Source of the DNA: JAGNDO01 sp963704975
GTDB taxonomy: Bacteria > Chloroflexota > Anaerolineae > Caldilineales > Caldilineaceae
Reading direction: 5' to 3'
Length of the DNA stretch: 64,000 bases
NCBI GenBank assembly: GCA_963704975.1
Contig: CAVPIK010000031.1
Coordinates: 272,601 to 336,600 of the forward strand
A model generated the notes under the pieces. That model searched no databases and had not been told where the DNA came from. It was given only the letters and a program-made list of their open reading frames with translations. The position numbers were made by a program, and so were the translations under genes. Shown piece by piece: positions 50,252 to 59,734 of the stretch (its first letter is position 1; each line of letters begins with the position of its first letter).

Positions 50252-51512
50252 ATGATTCACGAACCAATCACGACCCAAAGGCCACTCAACGGGACCGCCA
50301 TCAACGGCAGCGCCGCCAAGCCCAAGAGCGAACATTTTGTTGATCTGGAAGAGCGCTACAGCGCCCACAACTATCACCCCTTGGACGTGGTGATCGAGCG
50401 GGCCGAGGGCGTCTGGGTCTATGACGTGGATGGCCGCAAATATTTGGACTTCCTCAGCGCCTATTCCGCGGTCAACCAGGGCCATTGCCACCCCCGCATC
50501 ATGGCGGCCATGCAGGCCCAGATGGGCAAGGTCACGCTGACCAGCCGGGCCTTCCGCAACGACCAGATGGGGCCATTTTTGCAGCAATTGTGCGGCTTGA
50601 CCGGCTACGAGATGGCCCTGCCCATGAACACCGGGGCCGAGGCTGTGGAGACCGCGCTCAAGGCCGCCCGCAAGTGGGGCTACAAAGTCAAGGGCGTCCC
50701 GGCCAACCAGGCCGAGATCATTGTCTGCGGCAACAATTTCCACGGGCGCACCACCACCATTGTGGGCTTCTCCTCCGAAGCCCAATACAAAGAGGACTTC
50801 GGCCCCTTCACCCCAGGCTTTGTCGAAGTGCCCTTTGGCGACGCCGCGGCCCTGGAAGCGGCCATCACCCCCAACACGGTCGGCTTCATGTTCGAGCCGA
50901 TCCAAGGCGAGGGCGGCGTGATCCTGCCGCCGGACGGCTGGCTGACGGAGACCTATGACATCTGCAAGCGCCACAACGTCCTCTACATTGCCGACGAGAT
51001 CCAGACCGGCCTGGGGCGCACGGGCAAGCTCTTCGCCTGCGAGCACGAAGGCGTGCGGGCGGATGTCATGATCATCGGCAAGGCGTTGAGCGGCGGCTTC
51101 TATCCGGTCTCCGCGGTGCTGGCGGACAAGGAAGTGCTGGGCCTCTTCCGCCCCGGCGACCACGGCAGCACTTTTGGGGGCAATCCCCTGGGCGCGGCGG
51201 TGGCCTCCGCAGCCCTGGGCGTGCTGGTGGACGAGAAGCTGGTCGAGCGATCCAAGGAGTTGGGGGCCTATTTGAAGGGCCGCCTCTCTCGCATCGAAAG
51301 CCCGCTACATCAAGGAAGTGCGGGGCCGGGGTCTCTTCATCGGCATGGAATTAAACGTTCCCGCCCGGGGCTATTGCGAGGCCCTGCGAGACCGGGGCAT
51401 CCTGTGCAAAGAGACCCACGTCAACACCATCCGCTTTGCCCCGCCCCTGGTGATCAGCCAGGAGGATCTGGACTGGGCGATTGGGCATATTGAGGAAGTG
51501 TTGATGGCGTAG
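50252..51512 (+). CDS. rocD: Ornithine aminotransferase, one frameshift
   Basis: PLP-dependent class III aminotransferase converting ornithine and 2-oxoglutarate to glutamate semialdehyde and glutamate. Start ATG 50252, with GGAGAG upstream. Key parts are YSAVNQGHCHPRIMAAMQAQ, MNTGAEAVETALKAARKWGY, LYIADEIQTGLGRTGKLF (PLP-Asp) and the Schiff-base Lys in MIIGKALSGGFYPVSAVL. One indel near 51300 moves the last 70 residues (GRGLFIGMELNVPARGYC to HIEEVLMA) to another frame. RocD-type enzymes serve arginine and ornithine breakdown, complementing the argG/argJ biosynthesis genes elsewhere in the window. Confidence 0.92.
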
Positions 51513-51541
51513 GGGCGAGGGGCGAATTGCGAGGGGCGAGT

Positions 51542-51597
51542 GCGTCGACGTCCTGCCGGGTCATGGGATCGGGCGGGGCGTCGACGTTTTTTGTTTT
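51542..51597 (+). terminator. Rho-independent terminator of rocD
   Basis: GCGTCGACGTCCTGCC (51542-51557) pairs with GGCGGGGCGTCGACGT (51572-51587) using two G-T pairs, and is followed by TTTTTGTTTTT. Confidence 0.8.
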
Positions 51598-51626
51598 TGG
51601 GGTGGATGGAATGCGGGTGGGTTTTC

Positions 51627-51635
51627 TGGTATACT
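51627..51635 (+). promoter_or_regulatory. Extended -10 promoter of the nucleotidyltransferase module
   Basis: TGGTATACT is identical to the extended -10 before rocD. It lies 64 bp upstream of the first gene of the module, without a clear -35. Confidence 0.4.
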
Positions 51636-51698
51636 TGGGGCACCGCATATGCGTGCCCCCTCTTCATCCAGCCGCCAATGGGAAAAGGCAGAACCATT

Positions 51699-51944
51699 AT
51701 GGCATTAAACCAAGAAGTGATGCGATCCTATTTGCAGAGATGGGAAGCAGTCAATGAAATCGAGAAAAATGAACAACGGGATGCCTCCCTGACCGATCGT
51801 TGGCAAAAAATGAACTCCCTTCTGCAAATGGCTCGTACCCTTGATCTGTCACTCAATGCGGACGAAAAGGGCAGCGAACCTTGGCAACCGTGGAACCGCC
51901 TGCGCGCATTGTATATCGAGAAGAAAAAGGACGTCCCATCGTGA
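51699..51944 (+). CDS. Small protein of the nucleotidyltransferase module
   Basis: 81 residues from ATG 51699, helical and charged (SYLQRWEAVNEIEKNEQRDA; NSLLQMARTLDLSLNADEKG). Its stop overlaps the GTG start of the nucleotidyltransferase-like gene (GTGA), so the two are translated together. It is of antitoxin size, but I recognise no family. Confidence 0.7.
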   Translation: MALNQEVMRSYLQRWEAVNEIEKNEQRDASLTDRWQKMNSLLQMARTLDLSLNADEKGSEPWQPWNRLRALYIEKKKDVPS

Positions 51945-52525
51945 AAACGCCAGAGATGCTTGAGCCGCTCTTGGGCCCAGTGGCGGCACTTCAGAATGTG
52001 ATTGAACAGTGGGGCAATCAAGGTGTCATTATCGGCGGCATAGCCTCAAGTCTTCTCGGGGAGCCACGGTTGACCGCCGATGCGGATGCCTTGGTATTGC
52101 TGTCACTGGATGAACTCCCCCGCTTCCTCGAAATCGCTGAACTCGAAGGATTGCAACCGCGCATTCCAGACGCAATCAGTTTCGCTCGCCGCAGCCGCGT
52201 AATTCTTCTCCAACATAAGCCTAGCGGCATCAACGTGGATATTTCCCTGGGCCTGCTTCCTTTTGAAATCGAAACGGTCGAGCGAAGCCAGGAATACCAA
52301 GCGGGAACGCTGACCATCCGTCTGCCCACACCCGAAGATTTGATCATCCTCAAAGCTGTGGCACACCGCCCCAAAGATATGTTGGACATTGCGTCAATCA
52401 TCTCCACCCAGGAGCATTTAGACGAAAAACGCATTGCCTTTTGGGTTCAACAATTCGCAGATTTGCTCGAAACACCTGAGATCTGGCTAGACATAGAGCA
52501 ACTCCTCCGAAGCCCAAAAAGATGA
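51941..52525 (+). CDS. Nucleotidyltransferase-like protein (DUF6036/AbiEii-like)
   Basis: 194 residues from GTG 51941, overlapping the previous gene by 4 bp. The N-terminal region has the nucleotidyltransferase pattern: GVIIGGIASSLLGEPRLTAD then ADALVLLSLDELP, in which the GG and the D-x-D pair would bind nucleotide and metal. It continues with INVDISLGLLPFEIETVER and TPEDLIILKAVAHRPKDMLD, both common in AbiEii-like toxins and DUF6036 proteins. A toxin-antitoxin or RNA-modification role is an inference. Its stop overlaps the start of the transglycosylase gene. Confidence 0.72.
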   Translation: MKTPEMLEPLLGPVAALQNVIEQWGNQGVIIGGIASSLLGEPRLTADADALVLLSLDELPRFLEIAELEGLQPRIPDAISFARRSRVILLQHKPSGINVDISLGLLPFEIETVERSQEYQAGTLTIRLPTPEDLIILKAVAHRPKDMLDIASIISTQEHLDEKRIAFWVQQFADLLETPEIWLDIEQLLRSPKR

Positions 52526-54052
52526 CCCCACCCCACCCTACCCACGAAATCGACGCCTCGCCCCAGTTGGACGACGACCAGCCCCCCCTGGACGATCTGA
52601 TCCGCGCCCACCTGCCGGTGCGCCGGTGGCGGGTGGAGGTGGACGAGACTGCCCTGTGCCCGGTGGAGATCCACAACGCGGGGGAGACGGCGGCGGACTT
52701 TCGGGTAGCGGTCCTGGACGCGGACGGCGACCCGCTGGACCCATCCTGGGTGCGCATGACCCCGGCCCAGGTCCATCTGCCGCCGGGGGGACGCTCGTCC
52801 GTGATCCTGGCGCTGACGCCGCCCCGTTCGCCCCGCAGCCGGGCCGGGGACCACAATTTGCTGGTCCAAGTCACCTCGCCCCAATACCCGGAGCGGCGCA
52901 CCCGCATCAGCGCTACGTTGACGGTCAGCCCTTTCACGCAGCTTCAAGTGGACCCGCCCGTCCCGGCCCAAGTTGCGCTCTCTTGGCGCAATCCGGTGGC
53001 GGATTTTGTGCTTGCCCGTGGAAAATCGGGGCAACCATGAGGTGAGTTTGGGGCTGGCCTTGGGGGTGGCAGATGGGGGCAAGGGGCTGGTGGCGGCCTT
53101 TGAGATGGTCGGCGGCGGTGATGGATTGAGGGTGGGGCTGGAGCCGGGGCGACGGCGGCATGTGCCCGTGCGCATCCACGGACGGCGGCGGGGCATGTTG
53201 CGGTTCACGGCCCGCATGGTGCCCGTGGCGTTGACGGTGACGGCAGATGGCGCGCCCGCCGGGACGGTGCATGGCCGGTTGGCGGTGCAACCCATTTTGG
53301 CCGGGGCGCAAGTGGTGACCGCCGGGGCGTTGGCCGTGGTGGCTTTGGTGGTGGCGGGGATGGTGGGCGGGTTGACGTGGCTCTCTGTGGGGTCCACGCC
53401 GGGCTTGCCGCCCACGCCCAACCCGGCGGCGGCCACTCGGCAGATCGAGGCGGTGACCCAGAATTTGCGCACATTGATCGTGGTCGTGCCGCCCGCACAG
53501 CCGTCCCACACCCAGGAAGAGTGCCTGGGGCGGCGATCGGTGCTGAGGCCCCCCCGCTCCCCACCCCAGCAGATCCGCTCGATTTTTCCCAAAAAGAAAC
53601 GCCGCCGACCCAGGCGGAGCCGATCAGCTATCAGGCCATGTTTCAAGAAATCGCCAGGCGAATATGGGTTGAGTTGGCAGATTTTGGCGGCCCAGGCCTA
53701 TGTGGAGAGCCGCTTGGACCCCTTGGCCGTGGGCCGGGATGGGGACATGGGGCTGATGCAGATCATCCCGTCCACGTGGGGGCAGTGGGCACCCAAGGCT
53801 GGGGTGGACCCGGCTACGCCTTATGATGGCTATGCGAATGTGCGGGTTGGGGCGGCCTATTTGGCCTATTTGCGGGGCGAGTTGACCAAGGACGGTCACC
53901 CGGAGGATGCGTGGGCGTTGGCCGCGTACAATTGGGGGTTGAAGAATGTGCGGGGTGTTTTGACCGGGGGGCAAGGGTGGGATGGGCTACCGAAGAAGCA
54001 ACAACAGTATGTGACAGATATTTTGAATTTGGCGGGGAGTATTGGGGAGTAA
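52522..54052 (+). CDS. Membrane-anchored lytic transglycosylase (SLT domain), frame broken
   Basis: Start ATG 52522 overlaps the previous stop by 4 bp (ATGA). An N-terminal Ig-like region (PVEIHNAGETAADFRVAVLD; AQVHLPPGGRSSVILALTPP) precedes a membrane helix (GALAVVALVVAGMVGGLTWL). A Pro-rich stretch follows, then an SLT/GH23 domain with catalytic Glu in AAQAYVESRLDP and GDMGLMQIIPSTWGQWAP, then LAAYNWGLKNVRGV. It cleaves peptidoglycan outside the membrane. Indels near 53010, 53520 and 53660 break the frame. The cytoplasmic position of the Ig-like part before a single helix is odd but seen in Chloroflexota relatives. Confidence 0.8.
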
Positions 54053-54055
54053 ACC

Positions 54056-55619
54056 TCAGCTCGTCGGCGCTGCGGTCGTGTCCAACTGCACGGGACGCCC
54101 AAAGGCGCTTTGGACCAGGTCCAGGGCGTAGCGCTCGGTCTGCCAGAGTTCGACGGCGGGGTAGATGTCGGCGACCAGGGTGAGGCGGAGATAGTCATCG
54201 CCCCAGGTGACCACCACGTCGTCCACCGCGCCGTTGCGCCCCCGCTCCATGAACTCGGCCAGGCGCAGGATGGCGGAGAGGCGGATGAGGAGCAGGCCGT
54301 CGTCGTCTTCGTCCGCCACCTTTTTGCCCGCAGTCATCAAGGCAGCGAAGGGGCCGAGGGTGGGCTTGCCCTTGCGGTGATAGCGGGTGAGCAGGGCGAT
54401 CAGGGCGGTCTCTCGGGGGGTGAAGCCGGAGAGGCCGTTGTTGATGATCAGGGTTTGGGAATGGATGTGATGGTCGTTGTAGTTGATCAACGTGCCCAGA
54501 TCGTGTAGCAACGAGGCGGCGTCCAGGAGTTCCCGCTCCACCGGGCCGTAGTCGTGGAGGGGGGAAAGTTGGTCAAAGAGGCGTCCGGCCAAGATAGCGC
54601 ACGTGGTTGGCATGGGCCTTCTGATAGCCATAGCTGCGGGCCATGTTGAGGACGCTAAAGCGGCGCACATCCGGGATGACCGGGTAGAGCAGATGGTCCC
54701 AGAAGCGCTCCAGAAAGAGTCCTTCGCGTAGACCGTTGACCGAGATGCGCACGTGATCGACATGCCCAAGCGGTCCATCACCGCGGCCAAGACCATGGCA
54801 CCGGGCAGGATGATGTCGGCCCGATCTGTGCGCAGACCGGGGATGGCTTGGCGCTCGGCCAGGTCAAGGCTGCGGAATTCTTCGATGCTTTGGGCCACGG
54901 AGGCCCGGGTCAGTTCGAAGCCGTGGAGGGTGGAGAGGGGATAATTCTGGCGGGCGGCCTCGACTTTGGCCAGATTTCGGATAGTGCCGCCCACGCCGAC
55001 CAGATCGCCCCCGGCCTTGCGGTCGATGAGGGACCAATCCAGCCGGTCCAATTCCTCTTCGATGCCCGCTTCCAGAGCGGCAAACTCCTTTTTGGCGATG
55101 GGATCTGTGGTCACAAAGCGCTCGGTGAGGGCCAGGGCACCGATGGGCGCGGACTGGCCGACCCTATAGCGGCGATCCGTCACCCGGCTGACCTGGGCGC
55201 TGCCGCCGCCGATGTCGATCACCCAGCCGTCGTTGACCGAAACCTCGTTCAGCGCCCCCACCACCCCGTAATATGCCTCCCGCTCCCCGTCCAGAATTTG
55301 CAACGTGATCCCCAACTCTTCCCGCACCCGCTCCACGAAGCCGGGACCGTTGGCCGCGTCCCGCACGGCGCTGGTGGCCGTGGGGATGATGGTGTCCACC
55401 TGCATGACGTGGCAGAAGCGCACGAAGAGGCGCAGGGCAAAGAAGGCCCGCTCCATGGCCTCGTCGCTGAGGCCGTCCGGCGGTCATGCCCTGGCGCAGA
55501 CGCACCACCTCGCGGATTTCATCCTCCAGGCGATAGGCATTGCCGGGCGTGGCCTTGAAGACGACCAGCCGGGCGGTATTGGATCCGAGATCGATGACGG
55601 CGATGTGTTGTATGGGCAT
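54056..55619 (-). CDS. ppx: Exopolyphosphatase / guanosine pentaphosphatase with HD domain, frame broken
   Basis: Start ATG 55619 (MPIQHIAVIDLGSNTARLVV), the Ppx/GppA phosphate-1 motif. Later motifs are IIPTATSAVRDAANG, DGWVIDIGGGSAQVSRVTD and GDLVGVGGTIRNLAKV. The C-terminal HD-type domain reads DAASLLHDLGTLINYNDHH (metal-binding HD). The enzyme releases phosphate from polyphosphate ends. Indels near 55480, 54760 and 54600 disturb the frame, and the stop is at 54056-54058. It converges with the transglycosylase gene, with 3 bp between stops. Polyphosphate metabolism also links it to the half-PPK gene 6 kb away. Confidence 0.88.
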
Positions 55620-55643
55620 GTTGCGTGTTCCGTGTTGCGTGGT

Positions 55644-56822
55644 TTATCGAGCGCCGAGTATCGATAAAAACTCGGCGACTTGATCTGCACCATTAGATTG
55701 ACTATGCGAATGGCGGGGTTGAGCCAGCAGATCTGGTACTTGCTCGATCCACTTTCCGGCGCTGAAGGCGACAGGATCGATGGGGAGGCCGCTCATTTCT
55801 TTTTGGACAAAATCGGCCAAGATGCGTGATTCAGCAAATTGGGGGCGTGAGACATAGCCGTAGGGAATATGGGCGTGGTAGACCTCGGCCAAGGTGCTGT
55901 AGCCGATCTTGCCGATCACCGCGTCGCTGGCCTGGATCAGATCCGGGTGATAGAAGCCGGAATTGTGGGCCAGCAGGTGCACGTTGGCCGGGGCTGCGGC
56001 CTGGTCGGTTTGGCTGTGGTCGCCGGGCAGCAGGAAGTGGATGTGGGGGTGGCGGGCCATGTCGGCCATCCCCGTGTGCTGCCAGCTCACCCCGCCCATG
56101 GTGACCAGGACGAGGGGGGCGTCCGGCGGTATGCCCAGTTTGCGCCGGGTCTCTTCTCGGCTGGTTCTGGGCGGGCGGCTGATGGGGCCGACGGTGAGGT
56201 CAGCCCGGTCTGTGGGGGCGCAGACCGGTCGGGTCTGGATGTGGACGTCGGCCTGGGCGAAGAGGGCGGCGAATTGGTCGATGAAGGGGCGCAGGGCGGG
56301 CCAGGCGTTGGCGTAGCCAGCGTAGATCCAATCCCAGGTGAAGTTCTCGATCAGCACCGAGGGCAGACCCGCCCGCTTGGCCACGGCGATGCCCAGGGGC
56401 GAGATGTCGCACAGGACGGCTTGGCAACCCAGTTCGATCACGTGAGCGGCCAGGTCATCTACGAGTTGGGGGAGGAAGGGCAGAAAGTCCGCCAGCCGGA
56501 GCAGTGTGGCCGGGAGATCCTCGGAGAGGGAATCTTGTTGCACAAGCCCCACGTCGCTTACCGTCGAGTGATAGTTAAAGACAACAACCTCTTCCCTACC
56601 CAAGGCTTGGTTCAATGATTCAGAAAAAAACCACTGTGGCACCTGGGTAAAGAGTTCAAAGCGCACATTCGGCGTCCGCCGGGCCATGGCCGCCATCACC
56701 GCGCTGGCCCGGGCCCCGTGCCCAAAGCCGTGGGAGGAGATGAAGTAGGCGAATGAGCGAATGGCGAATGGCGGGGTTTCCGCTTCGCCATTCGCCATTT
56801 GCCATTCGCTAGACTTCCGCAT
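55644..56822 (-). CDS. Glycosyltransferase-like protein (GT28/GT1 fold), N-terminus written by a repeat
   Basis: Intact, 392 codons from ATG 56822. The family-like part begins at SFAYFISSHGFGHGARASAV, the donor-fold start with the GHG motif. The C-terminal part reads LVLVTMGGVSWQHTGMADMA and ASDAVIGKIGYSTLAEVYHA. Residues before about 24 (SSEWQMANGEAETPPFAI) are the translation of a GAATGGC/GCCATTC heptamer palindrome. The ATG lies inside the end of the preceding ATP-grasp gene. The original start is probably lost or lies near 56750. Sugar and acceptor unknown. Confidence 0.78.
   Translation of the reverse strand: MRKSSEWQMANGEAETPPFAIRSFAYFISSHGFGHGARASAVMAAMARRTPNVRFELFTQVPQWFFSESLNQALGREEVVVFNYHSTVSDVGLVQQDSLSEDLPATLLRLADFLPFLPQLVDDLAAHVIELGCQAVLCDISPLGIAVAKRAGLPSVLIENFTWDWIYAGYANAWPALRPFIDQFAALFAQADVHIQTRPVCAPTDRADLTVGPISRPPRTSREETRRKLGIPPDAPLVLVTMGGVSWQHTGMADMARHPHIHFLLPGDHSQTDQAAAPANVHLLAHNSGFYHPDLIQASDAVIGKIGYSTLAEVYHAHIPYGYVSRPQFAESRILADFVQKEMSGLPIDPVAFSAGKWIEQVPDLLAQPRHSHSQSNGADQVAEFLSILGAR
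56748..56816. repeat. Heptamer palindrome (GAATGGC / GCCATTC)
   Basis: GCGAATGGCGAATGGCGGGG-type words (56755-56780) face GCCATTCGCCATTTGCCATT (56788-56807). It overlaps the 5' end of the glycosyltransferase gene and touches the stop of the ATP-grasp gene. Confidence 0.82.
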
Positions 56823-58011
56823 GGTCTTGGGGCGGGGCGACGGCGAGGAAATCTTGGATGAAGCGGGGGACGTAGTCGCTCAGAAGTTGCTCGACCCGGT
56901 CTGGGTCGTGGGAGGCGACGATCATGCCGGCGTGGTGCTTTTTGTGGAGCCGCCAGACGATCTCGCCGTCGTTGAAGCCGTCCATGTCGGGCCACTCTTG
57001 CTTGGCCAGGGAGACGATGAGGCCGGTGTAGTCTTGGCGGGGGGTCGGGGGGTCGTAGCGATAGCCGCGGATGTGGGCGATCTCGATTTTGGCCCACTCG
57101 GCCCAAAGCTGCACGTCCGAGCCTGCCTCGATCATCTTGTCGATGTTGGCCCCGCCCACACGGGCGGCAATTTCCAGGAAGTAGTAGCGGCCGTCCTCGT
57201 GGGAGCGGATGAATTCGGCGTGGGTGACGCCTCGCACCATGTTCATGGCCTTGAGCACGGCCCGGTTGGCCTCTTGCAGGGCGGCATCTTCCTCGCCGCC
57301 ACGGGGCAGGGCACGGGTCATGAAGACGCCGCCGCCCTGGTAGACGGTCATGGGGGGCATGCCATATTTGTGGCTGACGGCAAAGACCACCTCCCGCTCG
57401 GAGATGATGGAATCTACGTGGTAGACATCGCCGGGCAGGAACTTTTCCAGCACGTAGTTGGTCTGCACATCGCCCAGGGAGTCCAGACTGCGCCACAGTT
57501 CTTCGCTGTTGTGGATCTTCTTGATGCCCATGCTCCCGGCCTCGGAGCGGGGCTTGAGCACCCAGGGCGCGGGGACGGCGGCCATGAATTCCCGCAGGCG
57601 GTCGTAGTTGAGCACATGCACAAAGGCGGGCACGGGGATGCCGTGGTCCCTGGCCTGGACGCGCATGGCCAGCTTGTCCCGGAAGTGGCGGACCGTGGTG
57701 TCGCCCATGCCGGGGATGCGCATGTGCTCCCGCAGGGCGGCGGCGGTGCCCACGTCGAAGTCGTCCAGGGGCACGATGCGGTCGATGTGGTGGTCACGGG
57801 CCAGGAAGCTGATGGCGTTGGTGATGTCCGGCTGTTTGACCACGGACTGGATCTGGAAGTGCTCGTCGATGCTCTCCCACGGCCACGCCTCGTCCACCAG
57901 ATCCGCCTTCATGACCAGGATCACATGGCAGCCCTGGCGTTTGCACTCCCGCAGAAAATCGAGGCCCTTCAAATAGCTGGCAAGACAGAGGATGGTGGTG
58001 GGTTGAGTCAT
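56809..58011 (-). CDS. ATP-grasp ligase-like protein
   Basis: Intact, 400 residues, start ATG 58011 (MTQPTTILCLASYLKGLDFL). The pre-ATP-grasp domain ends near residue 110 (VPLDDFDVGTAAALREHM). ATP-grasp features follow: WVLKPRSEAGSMGIKKI, YVLEKFLPGDVYHVDSII and YYFLEIAARVGGANIDKM, with the metal-binding Glu and Asn. It would join a carboxylate to an amine or thiol using ATP. The reaction is unknown. It overlaps the following glycosyltransferase gene by 14 bp, so the pair may build a small peptide- or sugar-linked metabolite. Confidence 0.85.
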   Translation of the reverse strand: MTQPTTILCLASYLKGLDFLRECKRQGCHVILVMKADLVDEAWPWESIDEHFQIQSVVKQPDITNAISFLARDHHIDRIVPLDDFDVGTAAALREHMRIPGMGDTTVRHFRDKLAMRVQARDHGIPVPAFVHVLNYDRLREFMAAVPAPWVLKPRSEAGSMGIKKIHNSEELWRSLDSLGDVQTNYVLEKFLPGDVYHVDSIISEREVVFAVSHKYGMPPMTVYQGGGVFMTRALPRGGEEDAALQEANRAVLKAMNMVRGVTHAEFIRSHEDGRYYFLEIAARVGGANIDKMIEAGSDVQLWAEWAKIEIAHIRGYRYDPPTPRQDYTGLIVSLAKQEWPDMDGFNDGEIVWRLHKKHHAGMIVASHDPDRVEQLLSDYVPRFIQDFLAVAPPQDHAEV

Positions 58012-58025
58012 AGCTAGCTCCTTTT

Positions 58026-58112
58026 CAATGAAAAATGGACAATGCACAATGCACAATGGATCGTGTCAAGACGCGATCCATTGTGCATTGTGCATTGTTA
58101 ATTGTGCATTTC
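58026..58112. repeat. Heptamer hairpin element (CAATGCA / TGCATTG)
   Basis: AATGGACAATGCACAATGCA (from 58033) faces CATTGTGCATTGTGCATTGT (from 58079) around the loop GATCGTGTCAAGACGCGATC. The right arm encodes the last residues and stop of sdaAA. Confidence 0.85.
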
Positions 58113-58979
58113 CAAAACGATCTTCGCCAACCGTCGCCCGGTCGGCGTGACGGCCAGCCCGCCCTGGGCGGTCTCTTTGAAGCGTTCGTCCATGCGCTTG
58201 CCGATGGAGGCCATGGCGTCGATCACTTCGTCCGCGGGGATGGCGCTTTCGACCCCGGCCAGGGCCAGGTCCACGGCGATGAAGCATTGGGCGGCCCCGG
58301 CGGCGTTGCGCTTGACACAGGGGATCTCCACCAGCCCGGCCACGGGATCGCAGACCAGGCCCAGCATGTTTTTGAAGGTGATGGCCACGGCGTGGGCGGA
58401 TTGATGGGGCGTGCCGCCCAGCAACTCCACCACGGCCCCGGCGGCCATGGCCGCGGCGCTGCCCGTCTCCGCCTGGCATCCCCCCGCCGCGCCGGAGACC
58501 GAGGCCCGGGCGACGACCACCGAGCCAATGCCCGCGGCGGTGAAGAGGGCGTCCACGAGTTGGTCGTCGGTGAAATTGTAGGTTTCTTGCAGGGTCAACA
58601 ACACGCCGGGCAAAATGCCCGCGGACCCCGCCGTGGGCGTGGCCACAATGCAGCCCATGCCCGCGTTGACCTCGTTGACCGCCATGGCCCTGGCAATCGC
58701 CCGGCTCAAAATCGGCCCGGTGATGGGCTGGTGACCGTCCTCCAGCCAGTTCCACAGCTTGAACGCGCTGCCTCCGCTGATGCCGCTGAGGGAGCGCACC
58801 GGCTCGGCCACCCCCTTCTCCGTGGCGTGGCGCATGACCTCCAAGCGGCGGGCCATGCGGGCGCGCACCGTGGATCGATCCGCCCCGCTCATCTCCGTCT
58901 CCGCCCGCTGCACAATTTCGCTCAGGGGCAGGTTCTGGCTTTCGGCTAGGTGGACCATTTCGGCGATTGATTCAAACAT
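58098..58979 (-). CDS. sdaAA: L-serine dehydratase, alpha subunit
   Basis: Intact, 293 residues, start ATG 58979 after AAAGGAG. The alpha subunit of the [4Fe-4S] enzyme turns L-serine into pyruvate and ammonia. Hallmarks are VNAGMGCIVATPTAGSAGIL, SGAAGGCQAETGSAAAMAAG and AGLVEIPCVKRNAAGAAQCF, where the conserved cysteines ligate the cluster. The C-terminus EMHN and its TAA are formed by the CAATGCA heptamer element, so the original end may have been replaced. It follows the beta-subunit gene. Confidence 0.93.
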   Translation of the reverse strand: MFESIAEMVHLAESQNLPLSEIVQRAETEMSGADRSTVRARMARRLEVMRHATEKGVAEPVRSLSGISGGSAFKLWNWLEDGHQPITGPILSRAIARAMAVNEVNAGMGCIVATPTAGSAGILPGVLLTLQETYNFTDDQLVDALFTAAGIGSVVVARASVSGAAGGCQAETGSAAAMAAGAVVELLGGTPHQSAHAVAITFKNMLGLVCDPVAGLVEIPCVKRNAAGAAQCFIAVDLALAGVESAIPADEVIDAMASIGKRMDERFKETAQGGLAVTPTGRRLAKIVLEMHN

Positions 58980-58995
58980 GTTGGGCTCCTTTGCG

Positions 58996-59050
58996 TTAAA
59001 CGTGAAACGTGAAACGGGTTGAGCGACGTTCACGTTTCACGCTTCACGAT
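58996..59050. repeat. Heptamer hairpin element (CGTGAAA / TTTCACG)
   Basis: AAACGTGAAACGTGAAACGG (58998-59017) faces CACGTTTCACGCTTCACG (59031-59048), immediately after the sdaAB stop. The same word reappears at 59746-59762, upstream of sdaAB. Confidence 0.82.
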
Positions 59051-59734
59051 CACATCTCAATCTTCGGCACGACCCGCACCCATTCGACCCAGGAGTAGTC
59101 TTTCAGATCCTCCAGGAAGTGGGCCGGGATGGGTTCATCCACCTCGACAATCATGAGGGCCTGGCCGCCCCGTTTGCGCCGGCCCACTTGCAGATAGGCC
59201 ACGTTGATGTTGCGGGCCAGCAGCCAGCCGGTCACCGCGTTGACCGTGCCTTTGCGGTCCTCGGCGATCACCAGCAGGGTGTCGTATTCACCGCCAAAGT
59301 CCACTTCGTAGCCCTGAATGTTGGTGATCTTGACCATCCCCCCGCCCACGGACGCGCCGGTGACTTTGGCCGAGCGATTCCCGGCGCTGATGGTAAGCCG
59401 GGCCGTGTTGGGATGAACGTCCTCGCCCAGATCGACGATTTCGAAGCGAAAAGTCCATGCCCATCTCAGCGGCCACGGCAAAGCTGTGGGGGATGCGGTC
59501 ATCGTCCGCGGGCATGTCCAGCAGACCGGCGACCATGGCCTTGTGGGTGCCGTGGCCCTGGCCGGTCTGGGCAAAGGAGCCGTGGAGTTCGATCAGGGCG
59601 TCATCCGGCTGGATGCCCAAGATGGTGCGGGCAATCCGCCCCAAGCGCACCGCGCCCGCAGTGTGGGAACTGGACGGCCCGACCATGATGGGGCCGATGA
59701 TATCGAAGACGGAAACTTGACGAGAGGTGGCCAA
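59050..59734 (-). CDS. sdaAB: L-serine dehydratase, beta subunit, one frameshift
   Basis: The start is a TTG at 59734 with AGGAG about eight bases upstream. The product begins ATSRQVSVFDIIGPIMVGPS, then SSHTAGAVRLGRIARTI and HGSFAQTGQGHGTHKA, the SDH-beta signature. One indel near 59455 separates the C-terminal ACT-like region (MVKITNIQGYEVDFGGEYDT; LLARNINVAYLQVGRRKRGG). Stop TGA at 59050-59052. With the alpha subunit 71 bp downstream it makes the iron-sulfur serine dehydratase. Confidence 0.9.
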
